NCBI GenBank assembly: GCA_017881585.1 | Contig: JADGQS010000016.1 | Location: 1-37,655, forward strand | Direction: 5' to 3' | Length of the DNA stretch: 37,655 bases | Source of the DNA: Gemmatimonadaceae bacterium | GTDB lineage: Bacteria > Gemmatimonadota > Gemmatimonadetes > Gemmatimonadales > Gemmatimonadaceae | Shown here: positions 29,313 through 37,655 of the stretch, one piece after another | How positions within the stretch are numbered: position 1 is the first letter of the stretch | Layout of the letters: the number at the start of each line of letters is the position of its first letter | Translations under genes and position numbers: made by a program | Notes under the pieces: generated by a model | Seen by the model: the letters and a program-made list of their open reading frames with translations, nothing else | What the model was told of the DNA's origin: nothing | Databases searched by the model: none

Positions 29313-31832
29313 TTATAACACCACGTTTAGCAGGCGTTTCGGCACGAAGATCACTTTCTTCGGCGTGCCGGTGATGAACTTCGCGATGCCGGCGTCGGCC
29401 ATCACCGCCGCGAGGACTTCGGCCTCGCCGGCCTCGGGCGACACCACCACGGTCCCGCGAGTCTTGCCGCCGACCTGCACCGCGATCGTCACCGTGTCCT
29501 GCGTCGCCAGAGCGGCGTCGAACGCGGGCCAGCCGGAATCGAACACGCTCCTGGTGTGCCCGAGCATTTCCCAGAGTTCCTCGGCGAGATGCGGCGCGAA
29601 TGGCGCGACGAGCTGCACCATCGGCTCCACCTCGGCGCGATGCGCCACGCGCTCGCCGCGCCGCACCACGTTGAGGCATTCCATCATCGCGGCGATCGAC
29701 GTGTTGTACGAGAGCTTCGGAATGTCCTCGCCGACCTTTCGAATCGTCTGGTGCAGCTTGCGCATGACGTCGCGATCCGGCTCGCCGTTGGTGTGCGAGT
29801 CGCGCGCGGAAATCCAAAGCCGCGTGAGAAAGCTCTTCACGCCGCTGATTCCCGCGTCGCGGAAATCGCCGCCCTCTTCGAACGGTCCGAGGAACATCAG
29901 GTACGTGCGGAACGTGTCCGCGCCCCAGCCATCGAAATAGTCGTCCGGGTTTACCACGTTGCCCTTCGACTTCGACATCTTCGCGCCGTCGCGAATGATC
30001 ATGCCGTGCGCGCGGAATTTCGTGAACGGTTCGTCGAACTCGAGATAGCCCGCGTCGTGCAGCACCATCGTGAGGAAGCGCGAGTACAGCAGGTGCAGCA
30101 CGGCGTGCTCGTTGCCGCCGATGTACGAATTCACGGGGAGCCACTTCTTCGTGGTGGCGGCGTCGAAGGCGACGTCGTCGCGGCCCACGCTCGGATAGCG
30201 GAGGAAATACCATCCGCTGTCGAGGAAGGTGTCGCTCACGTCGGTCTCCCGGCGGGCGGGCTTGCCGCACGCCGGGCACGGAACGCGATACCACTCCTCG
30301 TGGCGCGCGAGCGGCGATACGCCGGAATCGTCCGGCTTGAAGTCGGGAATGTTCGGGAGCAGCACCGGCAGATCCTTCTCCGGCACCGGCACCGTTCCGC
30401 ACGCGTCGCAGTAGATCACCGGAATCGGCGGTCCCCAATACCGCTGGCGCGAGATGCACCAATCGTGGAGGCGGTAGTTCACCACGCCCTTCGCCGCGTG
30501 CTTCGACTCGAGCCAGTCGGTGACCAGGCCCTTCGCCTCGCCCACCGGGATCCCGTTGAACTGCTCGCTGTTGCAGAGGCGGCCGTCGCCGTCGTCGACG
30601 AACGCCTCGCGGAGCGGCGTGCGGGAGTTCTCCCCGGGGCCCACCACAACGCGCTCGATCGGAAGGGCGAACTTCGTCGCAAACTCGAAATCGCGTTCGT
30701 CGTGACCGGGCACGGCCATGATCGCGCCCGTGCCGTACTCCATGAGCACGTAGTCCGCGGTCCACACCGGCATCATCTCTCCGGTCGCGGGATTCACGGT
30801 GTACGATCCCGTGAAGACGCCGGTCTTCTCCTTGTTCGTCTTCCGCGCGATGAGGTCCTGCCGCGACGTGCGCGCGCGGTACTCCGACACCGCCGCGCGC
30901 TGCTCGAACGAGGTGATCGCGTCGAGGAGCGGATGTTCGGGGGCGACGACGACGTAGGTGGCGCCGAAGATCGTGTCGGGCCGCGTGGTGAACACGCGGA
31001 TTTCCTGCGCGCCGCTGCCGACCTCGGCCGTCACGTGCACGGCAGCGCTTCCCGCATCCTCGAGCGGGTTCAGCACCCTGAAGCGGATCTCCGCGCCCTC
31101 GCTCCGCCCGATCCACGAGCGCTGCGCGGTCTTGGTGGTGTTCGACCAGTCCAGCGTGTCGAGGTTGGCCAGCAGTCGCTCGGCGTAGTCCGTGATGCGG
31201 AAGAACCACTGTTCGAGCAGCCGCTGCTCGACGAGCGCCCCGCACCGCTCGCAGCGCCCGTTCTCGACCTGCTCGTTCGCGAGCACGGTCTTGTCGTTCG
31301 GGCACCAGTTCACCGCGGCCTTCTTCTTGAACGCGAGCCCGCGCTCGAGGAGCTTCAGGAACACCCACTGCGTCCACTTGTAGTACGACGGGTGCGTGGT
31401 GTCGACCGTGCGCGACCAGTCCACCATGAGGCCGGCGCGCTCGAGCTGGCGCGTGAAGTTGGCGATGTTCGCCGGGATCAGCTCCATCGGGTGCACGCCG
31501 AGCTTCAGCGCGTGGTTCTCCGAGTGAATCCCGAACGCGTCAAACCCTATCGGCTGGAAGACGTCCAATCCTTGTAGCCGCTGGAACCGCGCGTAGATAT
31601 CATTCCCAGTGAACGCGAAGAGATTGCCCACGTGCAGCCCCTCCGCGGAGGGGTACGGGAACATCATCAGCGCGTAGAACGGCCGGCGGGCGCCGGCGAT
31701 GTCGGTGCGATTGGCGGCGCGTGCCGCCCACCGCTCGCGCCATTTGCGCTCGACGGCGTTGGGATCGTAGCCTGCCGGCTCTACGAAACCCTCCGGCGAG
31801 CCCGGGGTGTTTTCCGGAACGGAATCAGTCAT
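29313..31832 (-). CDS. leuS: Leucyl-tRNA synthetase
   Basis: A class I synthetase of 839 residues that charges tRNA-Leu. The HIGH motif appears as HVGN (67-70, in PSAEGLHVGN) and the KMSKS motif as KMSKSKGN near residue 619. The CP1 editing domain has the Thr-rich FTTRPDTIFGATY loop. Three Cys pairs look like zinc sites: NWCPNDKT with CERCG, YCDACG and PCPACGKPA. GFDAFGIHSENHA replaces the GWDAFGLPAENAA form of the E. coli enzyme, pointing to a distinct LeuRS subtype. The start ATG is only 7 bases from the start of the divergent MCP-like gene, so its promoter must lie within that gene. No T-box leader is possible in that space. Confidence 0.97.
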   Translation of the reverse strand: MTDSVPENTPGSPEGFVEPAGYDPNAVERKWRERWAARAANRTDIAGARRPFYALMMFPYPSAEGLHVGNLFAFTGNDIYARFQRLQGLDVFQPIGFDAFGIHSENHALKLGVHPMELIPANIANFTRQLERAGLMVDWSRTVDTTHPSYYKWTQWVFLKLLERGLAFKKKAAVNWCPNDKTVLANEQVENGRCERCGALVEQRLLEQWFFRITDYAERLLANLDTLDWSNTTKTAQRSWIGRSEGAEIRFRVLNPLEDAGSAAVHVTAEVGSGAQEIRVFTTRPDTIFGATYVVVAPEHPLLDAITSFEQRAAVSEYRARTSRQDLIARKTNKEKTGVFTGSYTVNPATGEMMPVWTADYVLMEYGTGAIMAVPGHDERDFEFATKFALPIERVVVGPGENSRTPLREAFVDDGDGRLCNSEQFNGIPVGEAKGLVTDWLESKHAAKGVVNYRLHDWCISRQRYWGPPIPVIYCDACGTVPVPEKDLPVLLPNIPDFKPDDSGVSPLARHEEWYRVPCPACGKPARRETDVSDTFLDSGWYFLRYPSVGRDDVAFDAATTKKWLPVNSYIGGNEHAVLHLLYSRFLTMVLHDAGYLEFDEPFTKFRAHGMIIRDGAKMSKSKGNVVNPDDYFDGWGADTFRTYLMFLGPFEEGGDFRDAGISGVKSFLTRLWISARDSHTNGEPDRDVMRKLHQTIRKVGEDIPKLSYNTSIAAMMECLNVVRRGERVAHRAEVEPMVQLVAPFAPHLAEELWEMLGHTRSVFDSGWPAFDAALATQDTVTIAVQVGGKTRGTVVVSPEAGEAEVLAAVMADAGIAKFITGTPKKVIFVPKRLLNVVL

Positions 31833-31839
31833 CTAATCG

Positions 31840-33201
31840 GTGGCAGGGATGGGCGAGACGATTCAGAGCAATCTAGCCGCCACGTCGGGACGAACAAGCG
31901 CGCAGCGCCTCGCCGAGATGGGTGAGCTGCGGTCGCACGTCATCGACCGCGTCACGACATGGCTCGGCGTGATTTCGGCGCTCGCGTTCATCGCGCTGCT
32001 GGCGGTCGGACGGGCGTCCATCGGCCGGATGATTGCCGGCGGAGACGGCTGGCTGCTGCTCGCGCTCGCGGTCTCGCTTGCGGTGCTCTCGGGCACGCTC
32101 GTGGTCCTCCTCATCGTCTCGCCGGCGATCGGAAACCAGATGCGCGATCTCGCGGAGGTCGCCGAGGCCGTGGCCGCCGGCAACCTCACGAAGACACCGG
32201 ACGCCGCGCGCCTGGGCGGCCAGATCGGCCGGCTGGCCCGCGCCATGGTCGCGATGACGCACGAGCTCCGTGACCTGTCGGCCCTGCTCACCTCGAGCTC
32301 TGCGGAGACATCGAGCCTCTCGTCGGAGATCACGCACGGCACGGAGCATATGGCGCAGGCCGCGTCGGGAATCGCGGACACGGCGTCACAGCTCAGCGAG
32401 CAGGCGCAGGACATGGCCGGGATGATCCTGCACCTCACGGCCGAGGTCGCGCGGCTGAGCGATCACGCCAAAATCGTATCGGCCGGTGCACACGACGGCA
32501 TCGCGCGCAACGCCGCCCTGCGGGCCCTCGCCTCGGAGAACCACGAGCGCCTCGACGAGAGTGCGCGCCGCCTCGAGCAGCTCGCGAGCGACGTGCGCGA
32601 GAGCGCCGGTGCCACCGAGTCGCTCGCGCGCGCCACCGACCAGGTGCGGCAGTTCGTGACGCTGGTGCAGAAGATCGCGCGCCAGTCCAAGCTGCTCGCA
32701 CTCAACGCCGCGATGGAAGCGGCGCGCGCCGGTGAGCAGGGCGAGGGATTTGCCGTCGTCGCGAACGAAGTGCGCCGGCTCGCGGCGACGACCGCGGAGG
32801 CCGCGGAAAACACCGACGCCCTCATGAAGGAGGTGCTCGGCAACATGGAGGCGGCGCGCGAATCGAGCGCCCGCGCCCTCTCGGCGGTGGAGAGCGTGCA
32901 TACGGCGACGGAGCATGGCAGATCGAGCTTCACCCAGGTCGAGACCGGCGTCGCGGAAGCCGAGTCGTGGACGTCGGCAATCGCGGAATCGGCGAGCGCC
33001 GGAAGCGCGCTCGCCGGCGAGATCACCCAGCGGCTCGATTCGCTCACAGCCGGCACGCAATCGTTCGCGAACGCGATGCAGGACGTCGCCGCCGCCAGCG
33101 AGGAGCAGAGTGCGAGCACCGAGCAGATCGCCGCGGCCGCAGCGCATCTCACGCTCGCGGCCGAGCGCGTGGCGAAGGCCTCGCGCTCGTTCACGGTCTG
33201 A
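31840..33201 (+). CDS. Methyl-accepting chemotaxis-like protein without periplasmic sensor
   Basis: A protein of 453 residues from GTG 31840 (ATG 31849 is three codons in). Two hydrophobic segments (about 39-58 and 71-94) are separated by only about a dozen residues, so there is no periplasmic ligand-binding domain. A HAMP-like linker (95-150) and a long coiled coil follow. The conserved receptor hairpin is clear: [20 protein letters not shown] then [20 protein letters not shown]. The C-terminus lacks a CheR-docking pentapeptide, and no che or flagellar gene is in the window. It could sense membrane or cytoplasmic cues. The Ser/Thr kinase gene starts 2 bases after its stop, so the pair is an operon. 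Confidence 0.92.
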   Translation: MAGMGETIQSNLAATSGRTSAQRLAEMGELRSHVIDRVTTWLGVISALAFIALLAVGRASIGRMIAGGDGWLLLALAVSLAVLSGTLVVLLIVSPAIGNQMRDLAEVAEAVAAGNLTKTPDAARLGGQIGRLARAMVAMTHELRDLSALLTSSSAETSSLSSEITHGTEHMAQAASGIADTASQLSEQAQDMAGMILHLTAEVARLSDHAKIVSAGAHDGIARNAALRALASENHERLDESARRLEQLASDVRESAGATESLARATDQVRQFVTLVQKIARQSKLLALNAAMEAARAGEQGEGFAVVANEVRRLAATTAEAAENTDALMKEVLGNMEAARESSARALSAVESVHTATEHGRSSFTQVETGVAEAESWTSAIAESASAGSALAGEITQRLDSLTAGTQSFANAMQDVAAASEEQSASTEQIAAAAAHLTLAAERVAKASRSFTV

Positions 33202-33203
33202 CC

Positions 33204-34919
33204 ATGGACGATCCCGGCGCCTTCGACGCCACGCTGCGCGACGCATTCGAGCCCGCGTACATCCTCGAGCGCGAGCTGACGGGCGGCGGCATGAGCCGCG
33301 TGTTCCTCGCGACGGAACGCGCGCTCAACCGGAAAGTGGTCATCAAGGTGCTGCCGCCGGAACTCGCGGCCGGCGTGAACCGCGAACGGTTCCGCCGCGA
33401 GATTCAGCTCGCGGCTCAGCTGCAGCATCCGCACATCGTGCCGCTGTATTCGGCGGGCGAGCACGGCGACCTGCTGTACTACACGATGCCGTTCATCGAG
33501 GGCGAGTCGCTCAAGCAGGCGATCCACGAGCACGGCACGAAGAAGCCCTTCCCACTGCGCGAAGTCGTGCGGATCCTGCACGACGTGTCGGACGCGCTCG
33601 CCTACGCGCACGCCCGCGGCGTGATCCACCGCGACATCAAGCCGGGCAACGTGCTGCGCAGCGGATCGCACGCGGTGGTCACCGACTTCGGCGTGGCGAA
33701 GGCCATCTCGGCCGCGCTCCCCGCGGTCGGCATGACGACCAGCGGCATGGCGATCGGCACGCCCGCGTACATGGCGCCGGAACAGCTCGCCGGCGATCCG
33801 GCCGCGGATCATCGCATCGATATCTATGCGGTCGGACTCCTCGCCTACGAACTCCTCACCGGCGAGGCGCCGTTCAACGAGGCGTCTCCGCAGGCGACGC
33901 TCGCCGCGCAAATGACGCGCGATCCGGTGTCGGTGAGCCGCAAGCGGCCCGACGTGCCGCCGGCGCTCGCTGCGCTCGTGATGAAATGTCTCGCAAAGAT
34001 GCCGGAGCAGCGGCCGCAAAGCGCGCACGAGCTCGTTGTCGAGCTCGACACGATGGCGACCGGTTCCGGCGATTTCGCTCCGTCGCGCAGGCCGGCGAGG
34101 CAGTGGGGCGCGGCGCTCGCGGCAGTCGCCGTCATCGCGCTGGCGGTCGCACTCGCCCGCCGCAGCCACTCCGGCGCTGCCGCATCACCCGGCACGATCG
34201 CCAAGCAACCGCCGGCCGCCCCGGCGGTGGCGCTCACGCACGAGGACTCGCTCTCGATCGCGCGGGCTGTCGAGCGGCGCATGGCCGACCGTTCGGCGGC
34301 CACACCCGCAACCGTGAAGATCGACTCCGCGACGATCGCGCTGATTCGCGCCGACGTGGAGAAGGTCATCCTCGATTCGCTCCAGAAACTGCAGCCGCGG
34401 GCACCCACCTCGCGGGGCGCGGCACAGTTCGGCGGCCGTGGGGGCCCCGATTTCTCGCGTATGACGCGTGCGCACGTCGACTCGATCTTCGTCGCCAACA
34501 TGGGACCGCCGCGCCGCGTCGTCGTGGCGGATCCGCGGCCGAATCCGCAACACCCGGAACTCCAGGCCGCCGGCGCGCGGCTGATGGACGCGCTGCGAAG
34601 GCGGCTGAGCGCGGTGCCGCGTTTCGCGCTGGCGAACCATGACTCGACCCAGACTGTCCTTCAGCGGACGCGGAATCCCGACGTCGTCATGCGCACGCTC
34701 AACTCCGACCTCGCGGCCGCGATTTCTGGCCAGCCCGCCGGGCCGGATTCGGTGCGCTGGATCGTCTCGCTGTTCGACGCGACGTCGCAAGCTCACGTGC
34801 AGTTCGACACGCTCGGTCCGCTCCCGCTGAGCTCGACGCCGGCGGTCGCGGACTCCCTCGCACGCCTCATGATGCGCGGCCTGTATCAGATCGAACGCTC
34901 GCCGCGCCGCCCTAACTAA
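33204..34919 (+). CDS. Ser/Thr protein kinase with membrane anchor and extracytoplasmic domain
   Basis: A protein of 571 residues from ATG 33204, 2 bases after the MCP-like stop. The kinase domain (about 17-280) is complete: GGGMSRVFLA loop, VVIKVL lysine, HRDIKPGNVL catalytic loop, TDFGVAK and GTPAYMAPEQ. One membrane segment follows (GAALAAVAVIALAVALA, about 303-320). The C-terminal 250 residues have a Pro/Ala linker and helices (SLSIARAVERRMADR), then a segment (ELQAAGARLMDALRRRLSAV) reminiscent of the TolB-N/FlgO-type domain seen on other bacterial kinases, though this match is tentative. The predicted topology puts the kinase in the cytosol and the sensor outside. The gene overlaps the convergent channel gene by 4 bases at the stops. 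Confidence 0.94.
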   Translation: MDDPGAFDATLRDAFEPAYILERELTGGGMSRVFLATERALNRKVVIKVLPPELAAGVNRERFRREIQLAAQLQHPHIVPLYSAGEHGDLLYYTMPFIEGESLKQAIHEHGTKKPFPLREVVRILHDVSDALAYAHARGVIHRDIKPGNVLRSGSHAVVTDFGVAKAISAALPAVGMTTSGMAIGTPAYMAPEQLAGDPAADHRIDIYAVGLLAYELLTGEAPFNEASPQATLAAQMTRDPVSVSRKRPDVPPALAALVMKCLAKMPEQRPQSAHELVVELDTMATGSGDFAPSRRPARQWGAALAAVAVIALAVALARRSHSGAAASPGTIAKQPPAAPAVALTHEDSLSIARAVERRMADRSAATPATVKIDSATIALIRADVEKVILDSLQKLQPRAPTSRGAAQFGGRGGPDFSRMTRAHVDSIFVANMGPPRRVVVADPRPNPQHPELQAAGARLMDALRRRLSAVPRFALANHDSTQTVLQRTRNPDVVMRTLNSDLAAAISGQPAGPDSVRWIVSLFDATSQAHVQFDTLGPLPLSSTPAVADSLARLMMRGLYQIERSPRRPN

Positions 34920-35974
34920 CCGTTCGCGCTCCCCGGCGCCGCGACGGCGCGAAGGTGCTGTACCGAGCCGGGATCGCCCATCGCGATCAGATGACTCCCC
35001 GGCTGCACGCGCGTGGTCGCGGGCGGATTGAACAGGTACTCGCCCTCGGGCGTGCGCACGGCGAGCAGCAGCAGCCCGGCGCCGTACTCGTGCAGTTTCA
35101 GCACCGCGACCTCCTGCCCCGCGAGCGAACTACCGGGGGTGACGGGGATGTCCTCGATCCGGAGGTTCCGGTTGGTGTCGCGCAACATCTGATCGAGGAA
35201 CGTCACGACGCTCGGCCGGATCATCTCGCTCGCCAGGCGCATGCCGCCGATCTGCGCCGGTGACACGACGCCGTCGGCTCCCGCCTGGCGTAGACGCGAG
35301 GCCGCCTTGTCGCTCGTCGCACGCGCGACGACGCGCACGTTCGGATTCAGCTGGCGCGCGAGCACCGTGGTCACGAGCGCGTTCTTGTCGTCATCGGTGC
35401 AGACGACGATTCCCGCCGCCCGCTGCACACCCGCCTTCGTGAGCATCTCATCGTCCGAACTGTCGCCGTGCAGCACGGCGACTTCGGGGAAGGAGCGCTC
35501 GAGTTCGGCGACGTGCTGCTGATTGTGCTCGATGGCCACGCACACGCGGTCCGTGCTCGTGAGCTCGCGGATCACCGACGTGCCGGTCTGACCCGCGCCG
35601 CAGACGATGAAATGGCCCTGCATGGCGTCGATTCTCTTCTGCATGCGGCGTCTCCTGAATCCCTGTGTCATGTCGCCTTCGACGATGAAGGCGGTGATCA
35701 TCGACAGCGTGTACACGGCCGCGGTGGCCCCGAAGATAAGGAGCACTGTGGTGAAAACTGCGCCGGCCACCGATTCGGTCGGCACCACCTCGCGCAGGCC
35801 CGTGGTGGTGAGCACGACCGTCGTCATGTAGACGGCGTCGAGCCAGCCGTGCTCCGGCGAGCCGATGATCCGGTACCCGACGACTCCCACAAGGAAGACG
35901 CAGAGCAGCATCAGCGCCGCGAACGCGACGCGGCGTTGAAGTCCCCGGAGTTCGTTTTCGTCGCGCTGACTCAC
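34916..35974 (-). CDS. Two-TM potassium-channel-like protein with RCK (TrkA-N/TrkA-C) domains
   Basis: A protein of 352 residues from GTG 35974, 7 bases after the asparaginase stop. TM1 (about 16-36), pore loop, TM2 (about 70-98), then an RCK N domain (about 118-235; Rossmann motif GAGQTG at 126-131, then VAIEHNQQHV and the LHGDSSDDEMLTKAGV motif) and a TrkA-C domain (about 262-345). The architecture is MthK/Kch-like: a ligand-gated channel controlled by NAD(H), calcium or nucleotides. The selectivity filter reads TTTGLREV (56-63) instead of TTVGYGD, so potassium selectivity is uncertain. It is likely cotranscribed with the asparaginase gene upstream and converges on the kinase gene with overlapping stops. 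Confidence 0.93.
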   Translation of the reverse strand: MSQRDENELRGLQRRVAFAALMLLCVFLVGVVGYRIIGSPEHGWLDAVYMTTVVLTTTGLREVVPTESVAGAVFTTVLLIFGATAAVYTLSMITAFIVEGDMTQGFRRRRMQKRIDAMQGHFIVCGAGQTGTSVIRELTSTDRVCVAIEHNQQHVAELERSFPEVAVLHGDSSDDEMLTKAGVQRAAGIVVCTDDDKNALVTTVLARQLNPNVRVVARATSDKAASRLRQAGADGVVSPAQIGGMRLASEMIRPSVVTFLDQMLRDTNRNLRIEDIPVTPGSSLAGQEVAVLKLHEYGAGLLLLAVRTPEGEYLFNPPATTRVQPGSHLIAMGDPGSVQHLRAVAAPGSANG

Positions 35975-35981
35975 TTCGCGC

Positions 35982-37133
35982 TCACTTCTTCCTGGTGGGA
36001 TCCTCGGAAGCCTTGAAGAGGTACGCGCACTCCTCGAGGCGCGGCCCCTTCTCGTCGCACACCGCGAACTTCACGCCCTCGTACGCGGCGGCGCCGGCGT
36101 AACGGCCGTCCTTGGTCAACGCGTAGAAGGTCAGGCCGAACAGCGGCCGGCCGTTGGGCGCCAGCAGCCGCTTCTCCGAGTGGGCGATCACGCGCTCCAT
36201 CGTCTTCATGAGTGCCGTCTGCGGATCGAGCCCCTGTCGCATGAACTCCACCGCGAGGAACGCGCCGCACACCATGATGTTCGATTCGCCGCGTCCCGTG
36301 GAGCCGGCGGCGCCGACCGAGTTGTCGGTGTACTGCCCCGCACCGATGATGGGTGAGTCGCCGATGCGGCCCGGGATCTTCCAGGATATTCCGCTGGTCG
36401 TCGTCACCGAGCTCACGTCACCGGCCGCGTTCACGGCGTCCATGTTGATCGTGCCGTGCGTCCAGTTCACCTCGCCGTCGTAATCCATCCCGGGCTGCTC
36501 GGCCTTGTTGCCCTTCGCCGCGTTCCAGCGCAGCCAGTCGGCCTTTGCCTTGGGATCGGTCCACGGCTCGTACCGGCGCGTGGCCTTCCACTTCTCCCAG
36601 TCGGCCTTCGACTTTTCCGTGAGGAGATTCTGCTCCTTGAATCCCATGGCGAGCGCGAAGCGCTTGGCGTCCTGGCCGACGAGCATCACGTGGTCGGTGT
36701 AGTCCATCACGGCCTTCGCGACGTTCGACGGGGTGGCGATGCCCTCGAGGCACGCGACGGAACCCGCGCGGTTGGTGGGCCCGTGCATGCAGCTCGCATC
36801 GAGCTGGACGACGCCCTCGGCGTTCGGGAGCCCGCCGAGCCCCACCGACTGGTCGTTCGGATCGAGTTCCACACAGTTGACGCCCGCGATGATCGCGTCG
36901 AGCGTGTCCTCGCCGGCGACGATCTTGTCGTACGCGATCTTGATGCCCATGGGGTGGTCGGTATAGCCGTTCGCCGCGCTGATGACGACGGGCTTCCCCT
37001 TGAAGTTCGGCGGCGCGGCGCCGCGCGAGCGTTCGCGCTCTTCGAGCCATTCTTCGGCGCTGATCTGGCGCGGGAGGAAGCCGAGCGCGGCCAGCGTGGC
37101 GGACTTCTCGAGGAAGGAGCGGCGGGAATCCAT
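35982..37133 (-). CDS. Tat-exported glycosylasparaginase (N4-GlcNAc-asparaginase)
   Basis: An Ntn-hydrolase of 383 residues. ATG 37133 has GGAGTG 8 bases upstream and begins MDSRRSFLEKSATLAALGF, a twin-arginine signal (S-R-R-S-F-L). Later motifs: VNCVELDPNDQSVGLGGLPN, DASCMHGPT, the autocleavage site HG-T with T228 as the expected nucleophile, TTTSGISWKIPGRIGDSPII (SGxxxKxxGRxGDSP) and GSTGRGE. The usual HDT is HGT here; Gly-Thr is the cleavage pair in the related isoaspartyl peptidases, so activity is still plausible. It should cleave the GlcNAc-Asn link of glycoasparagines or beta-aspartyl peptides in the periplasm. A 50-residue Trp/Lys-rich segment (about 170-220) precedes the cleavage site, as the removable linker does in this family. 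Confidence 0.93.
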   Translation of the reverse strand: MDSRRSFLEKSATLAALGFLPRQISAEEWLEERERSRGAAPPNFKGKPVVISAANGYTDHPMGIKIAYDKIVAGEDTLDAIIAGVNCVELDPNDQSVGLGGLPNAEGVVQLDASCMHGPTNRAGSVACLEGIATPSNVAKAVMDYTDHVMLVGQDAKRFALAMGFKEQNLLTEKSKADWEKWKATRRYEPWTDPKAKADWLRWNAAKGNKAEQPGMDYDGEVNWTHGTINMDAVNAAGDVSSVTTTSGISWKIPGRIGDSPIIGAGQYTDNSVGAAGSTGRGESNIMVCGAFLAVEFMRQGLDPQTALMKTMERVIAHSEKRLLAPNGRPLFGLTFYALTKDGRYAGAAAYEGVKFAVCDEKGPRLEECAYLFKASEDPTRKK

Positions 37134-37399
37134 GCGATCACTCCGGGTGCAGAGGAGGGGATTCCAAATTCTATTCTGCGACATCGGGTTGGGATAGACA
37201 CCGCGCGCCGAAGCCACCGGTCGCCAGGGGCGCCAGCGACAGGAGGCGGGAACGACCATTTCGACGCATATTGCTCTGATTCTCTTTGGACAACCGACTG
37301 GACTCGGACAAGGGGAATGGCCACCGGGGATCTCGGCGGGGACTTCAACCATCGGTCTGCATCGCCGGTCAGTGGCCTCACCGTCGGCGCAAAAACATC

Positions 37400-37655
37400 A
37401 TGACGACCATCGAGAAGCTCAGCGCCGCGCTGCTGGACCGCTACGAGATCGAACGCGAGATCGGGGCGGGTGGCATGGCCAACGTGTACCTCGCGCGGGA
37501 CGTCCGGCACGACCGGCAGGTTGCCGTGAAGGTCCTGAGAACCGAATTGGCCGCGATCATCGGTGCTGAGCGCTTCCTGCTCGAGATCAAGGTCACCGCC
37601 AACCTCCAGCATCCCCACATCCTCCCGCTCCACGACTCGGGGCAGGTGGACGGGG
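37400..37655 (+). CDS. Ser/Thr protein kinase, N-terminal fragment
   Basis: The first 85 codons of a gene continuing past the window. ATG 37400 is followed by LSAALLDRYEIEREIGAGGM, then ANVYLARDVRHDRQVAVKVL (Gly loop and ATP-binding Lys) and LQHPHILPLHDSGQVDG. This is the start of a PknB-type kinase and close by eye to the kinase at 33204 in the same regions (GGGMSRVFLA, QHPHIVPLYSAGE), so the two are paralogues. No ribosome site is evident. The 266-base divergent space upstream (37134-37399) has no gene and no clear promoter that I can support. The catalytic loop and any C-terminal domains lie outside. Confidence 0.92.
   Translation, partial: MTTIEKLSAALLDRYEIEREIGAGGMANVYLARDVRHDRQVAVKVLRTELAAIIGAERFLLEIKVTANLQHPHILPLHDSGQVDG

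Noticed and set aside
29556-31577. A 673-codon open frame opposite leuS
   Set aside because: It is antisense to a perfectly conserved synthetase. The translation is Arg/His/Val-rich without domains, as expected for a shadow frame in GC-rich DNA.
31829-31840. T-box leader for leuS
   Set aside because: Only 7 bases separate leuS from the divergent start, and no T-box specifier or antiterminator structure could fit.
37134-37352. N-terminal extension of the asparaginase from the ATG at 37352
   Set aside because: The ATG at 37133 has a ribosome site and starts a twin-arginine signal; the extension would bury it inside the protein.

Overview
This is a GC-rich bacterial segment with about 35 closely packed genes, many of them without a clear Shine-Dalgarno sequence. 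Several traits suggest Gemmatimonadota or a close relative: two PknB-type Ser/Thr kinases, one with a membrane-anchored C-terminal extension; secreted amidohydrolases; a DUF1080 protein; and PadR control with an Arg/Gly/His-rich leader. This placement is inference from gene content. No rRNA, tRNA, CRISPR array, transposase, integrase or phage gene was seen.

Region by region. 1-198 is the tail of a c-type cytochrome. 227-7975 holds mostly exported peptide or amide hydrolases (an M24 Xaa-Pro peptidase, two amidohydrolases, an S33-type alpha/beta hydrolase), plus a half-length TauE-like protein and a HEAT-repeat protein. 8028-9917 holds an unrecognised gene, endonuclease III, a cyclophilin and a small membrane protein, ending at a strong terminator (9941-9965). 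9980-14770 is a TetR-controlled EmrAB/TolC-type efflux operon with a palindromic operator, followed by a secreted protein and an HD-domain protein.

16138-21823 is the most interesting block. It encodes an ECF sigma factor, a short one-TM putative anti-sigma factor, a Spy/CnrX-like periplasmic sensor, a TolC channel, a MacA-like adaptor with a Cys-bearing insert between glycine-rich linkers, and a MacB-type permease without its ATPase. The first three genes have the layout of the CnrY-X-H transenvelope metal-sensing unit, but the pump downstream is ABC-type instead of RND.

22071-27299 contains a PadR regulator with a readable promoter and operator, a Kup potassium transporter, a double-PDZ protein and a ferritin-VIT1 (MbfA-type) iron exporter. 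27579-31832 (minus strand) is leuS, an alpha/beta hydrolase and a DUF1080 protein. 31840-34919 is an MCP-like protein with a Ser/Thr kinase starting 2 bases after it. 34916-37133 (minus strand) is a Tat-exported glycosylasparaginase followed by a K+-channel/RCK protein with an unusual selectivity filter. A second Ser/Thr kinase runs off the right edge.

Several intergenic spaces hold long inverted repeats (5441-5648; 27311-27580) or copies of a 30-bp element (7987, 18804, 27355 inverted, 27507). These repeats, together with the sigma/sensor/efflux operon, are the least ordinary parts of the window.
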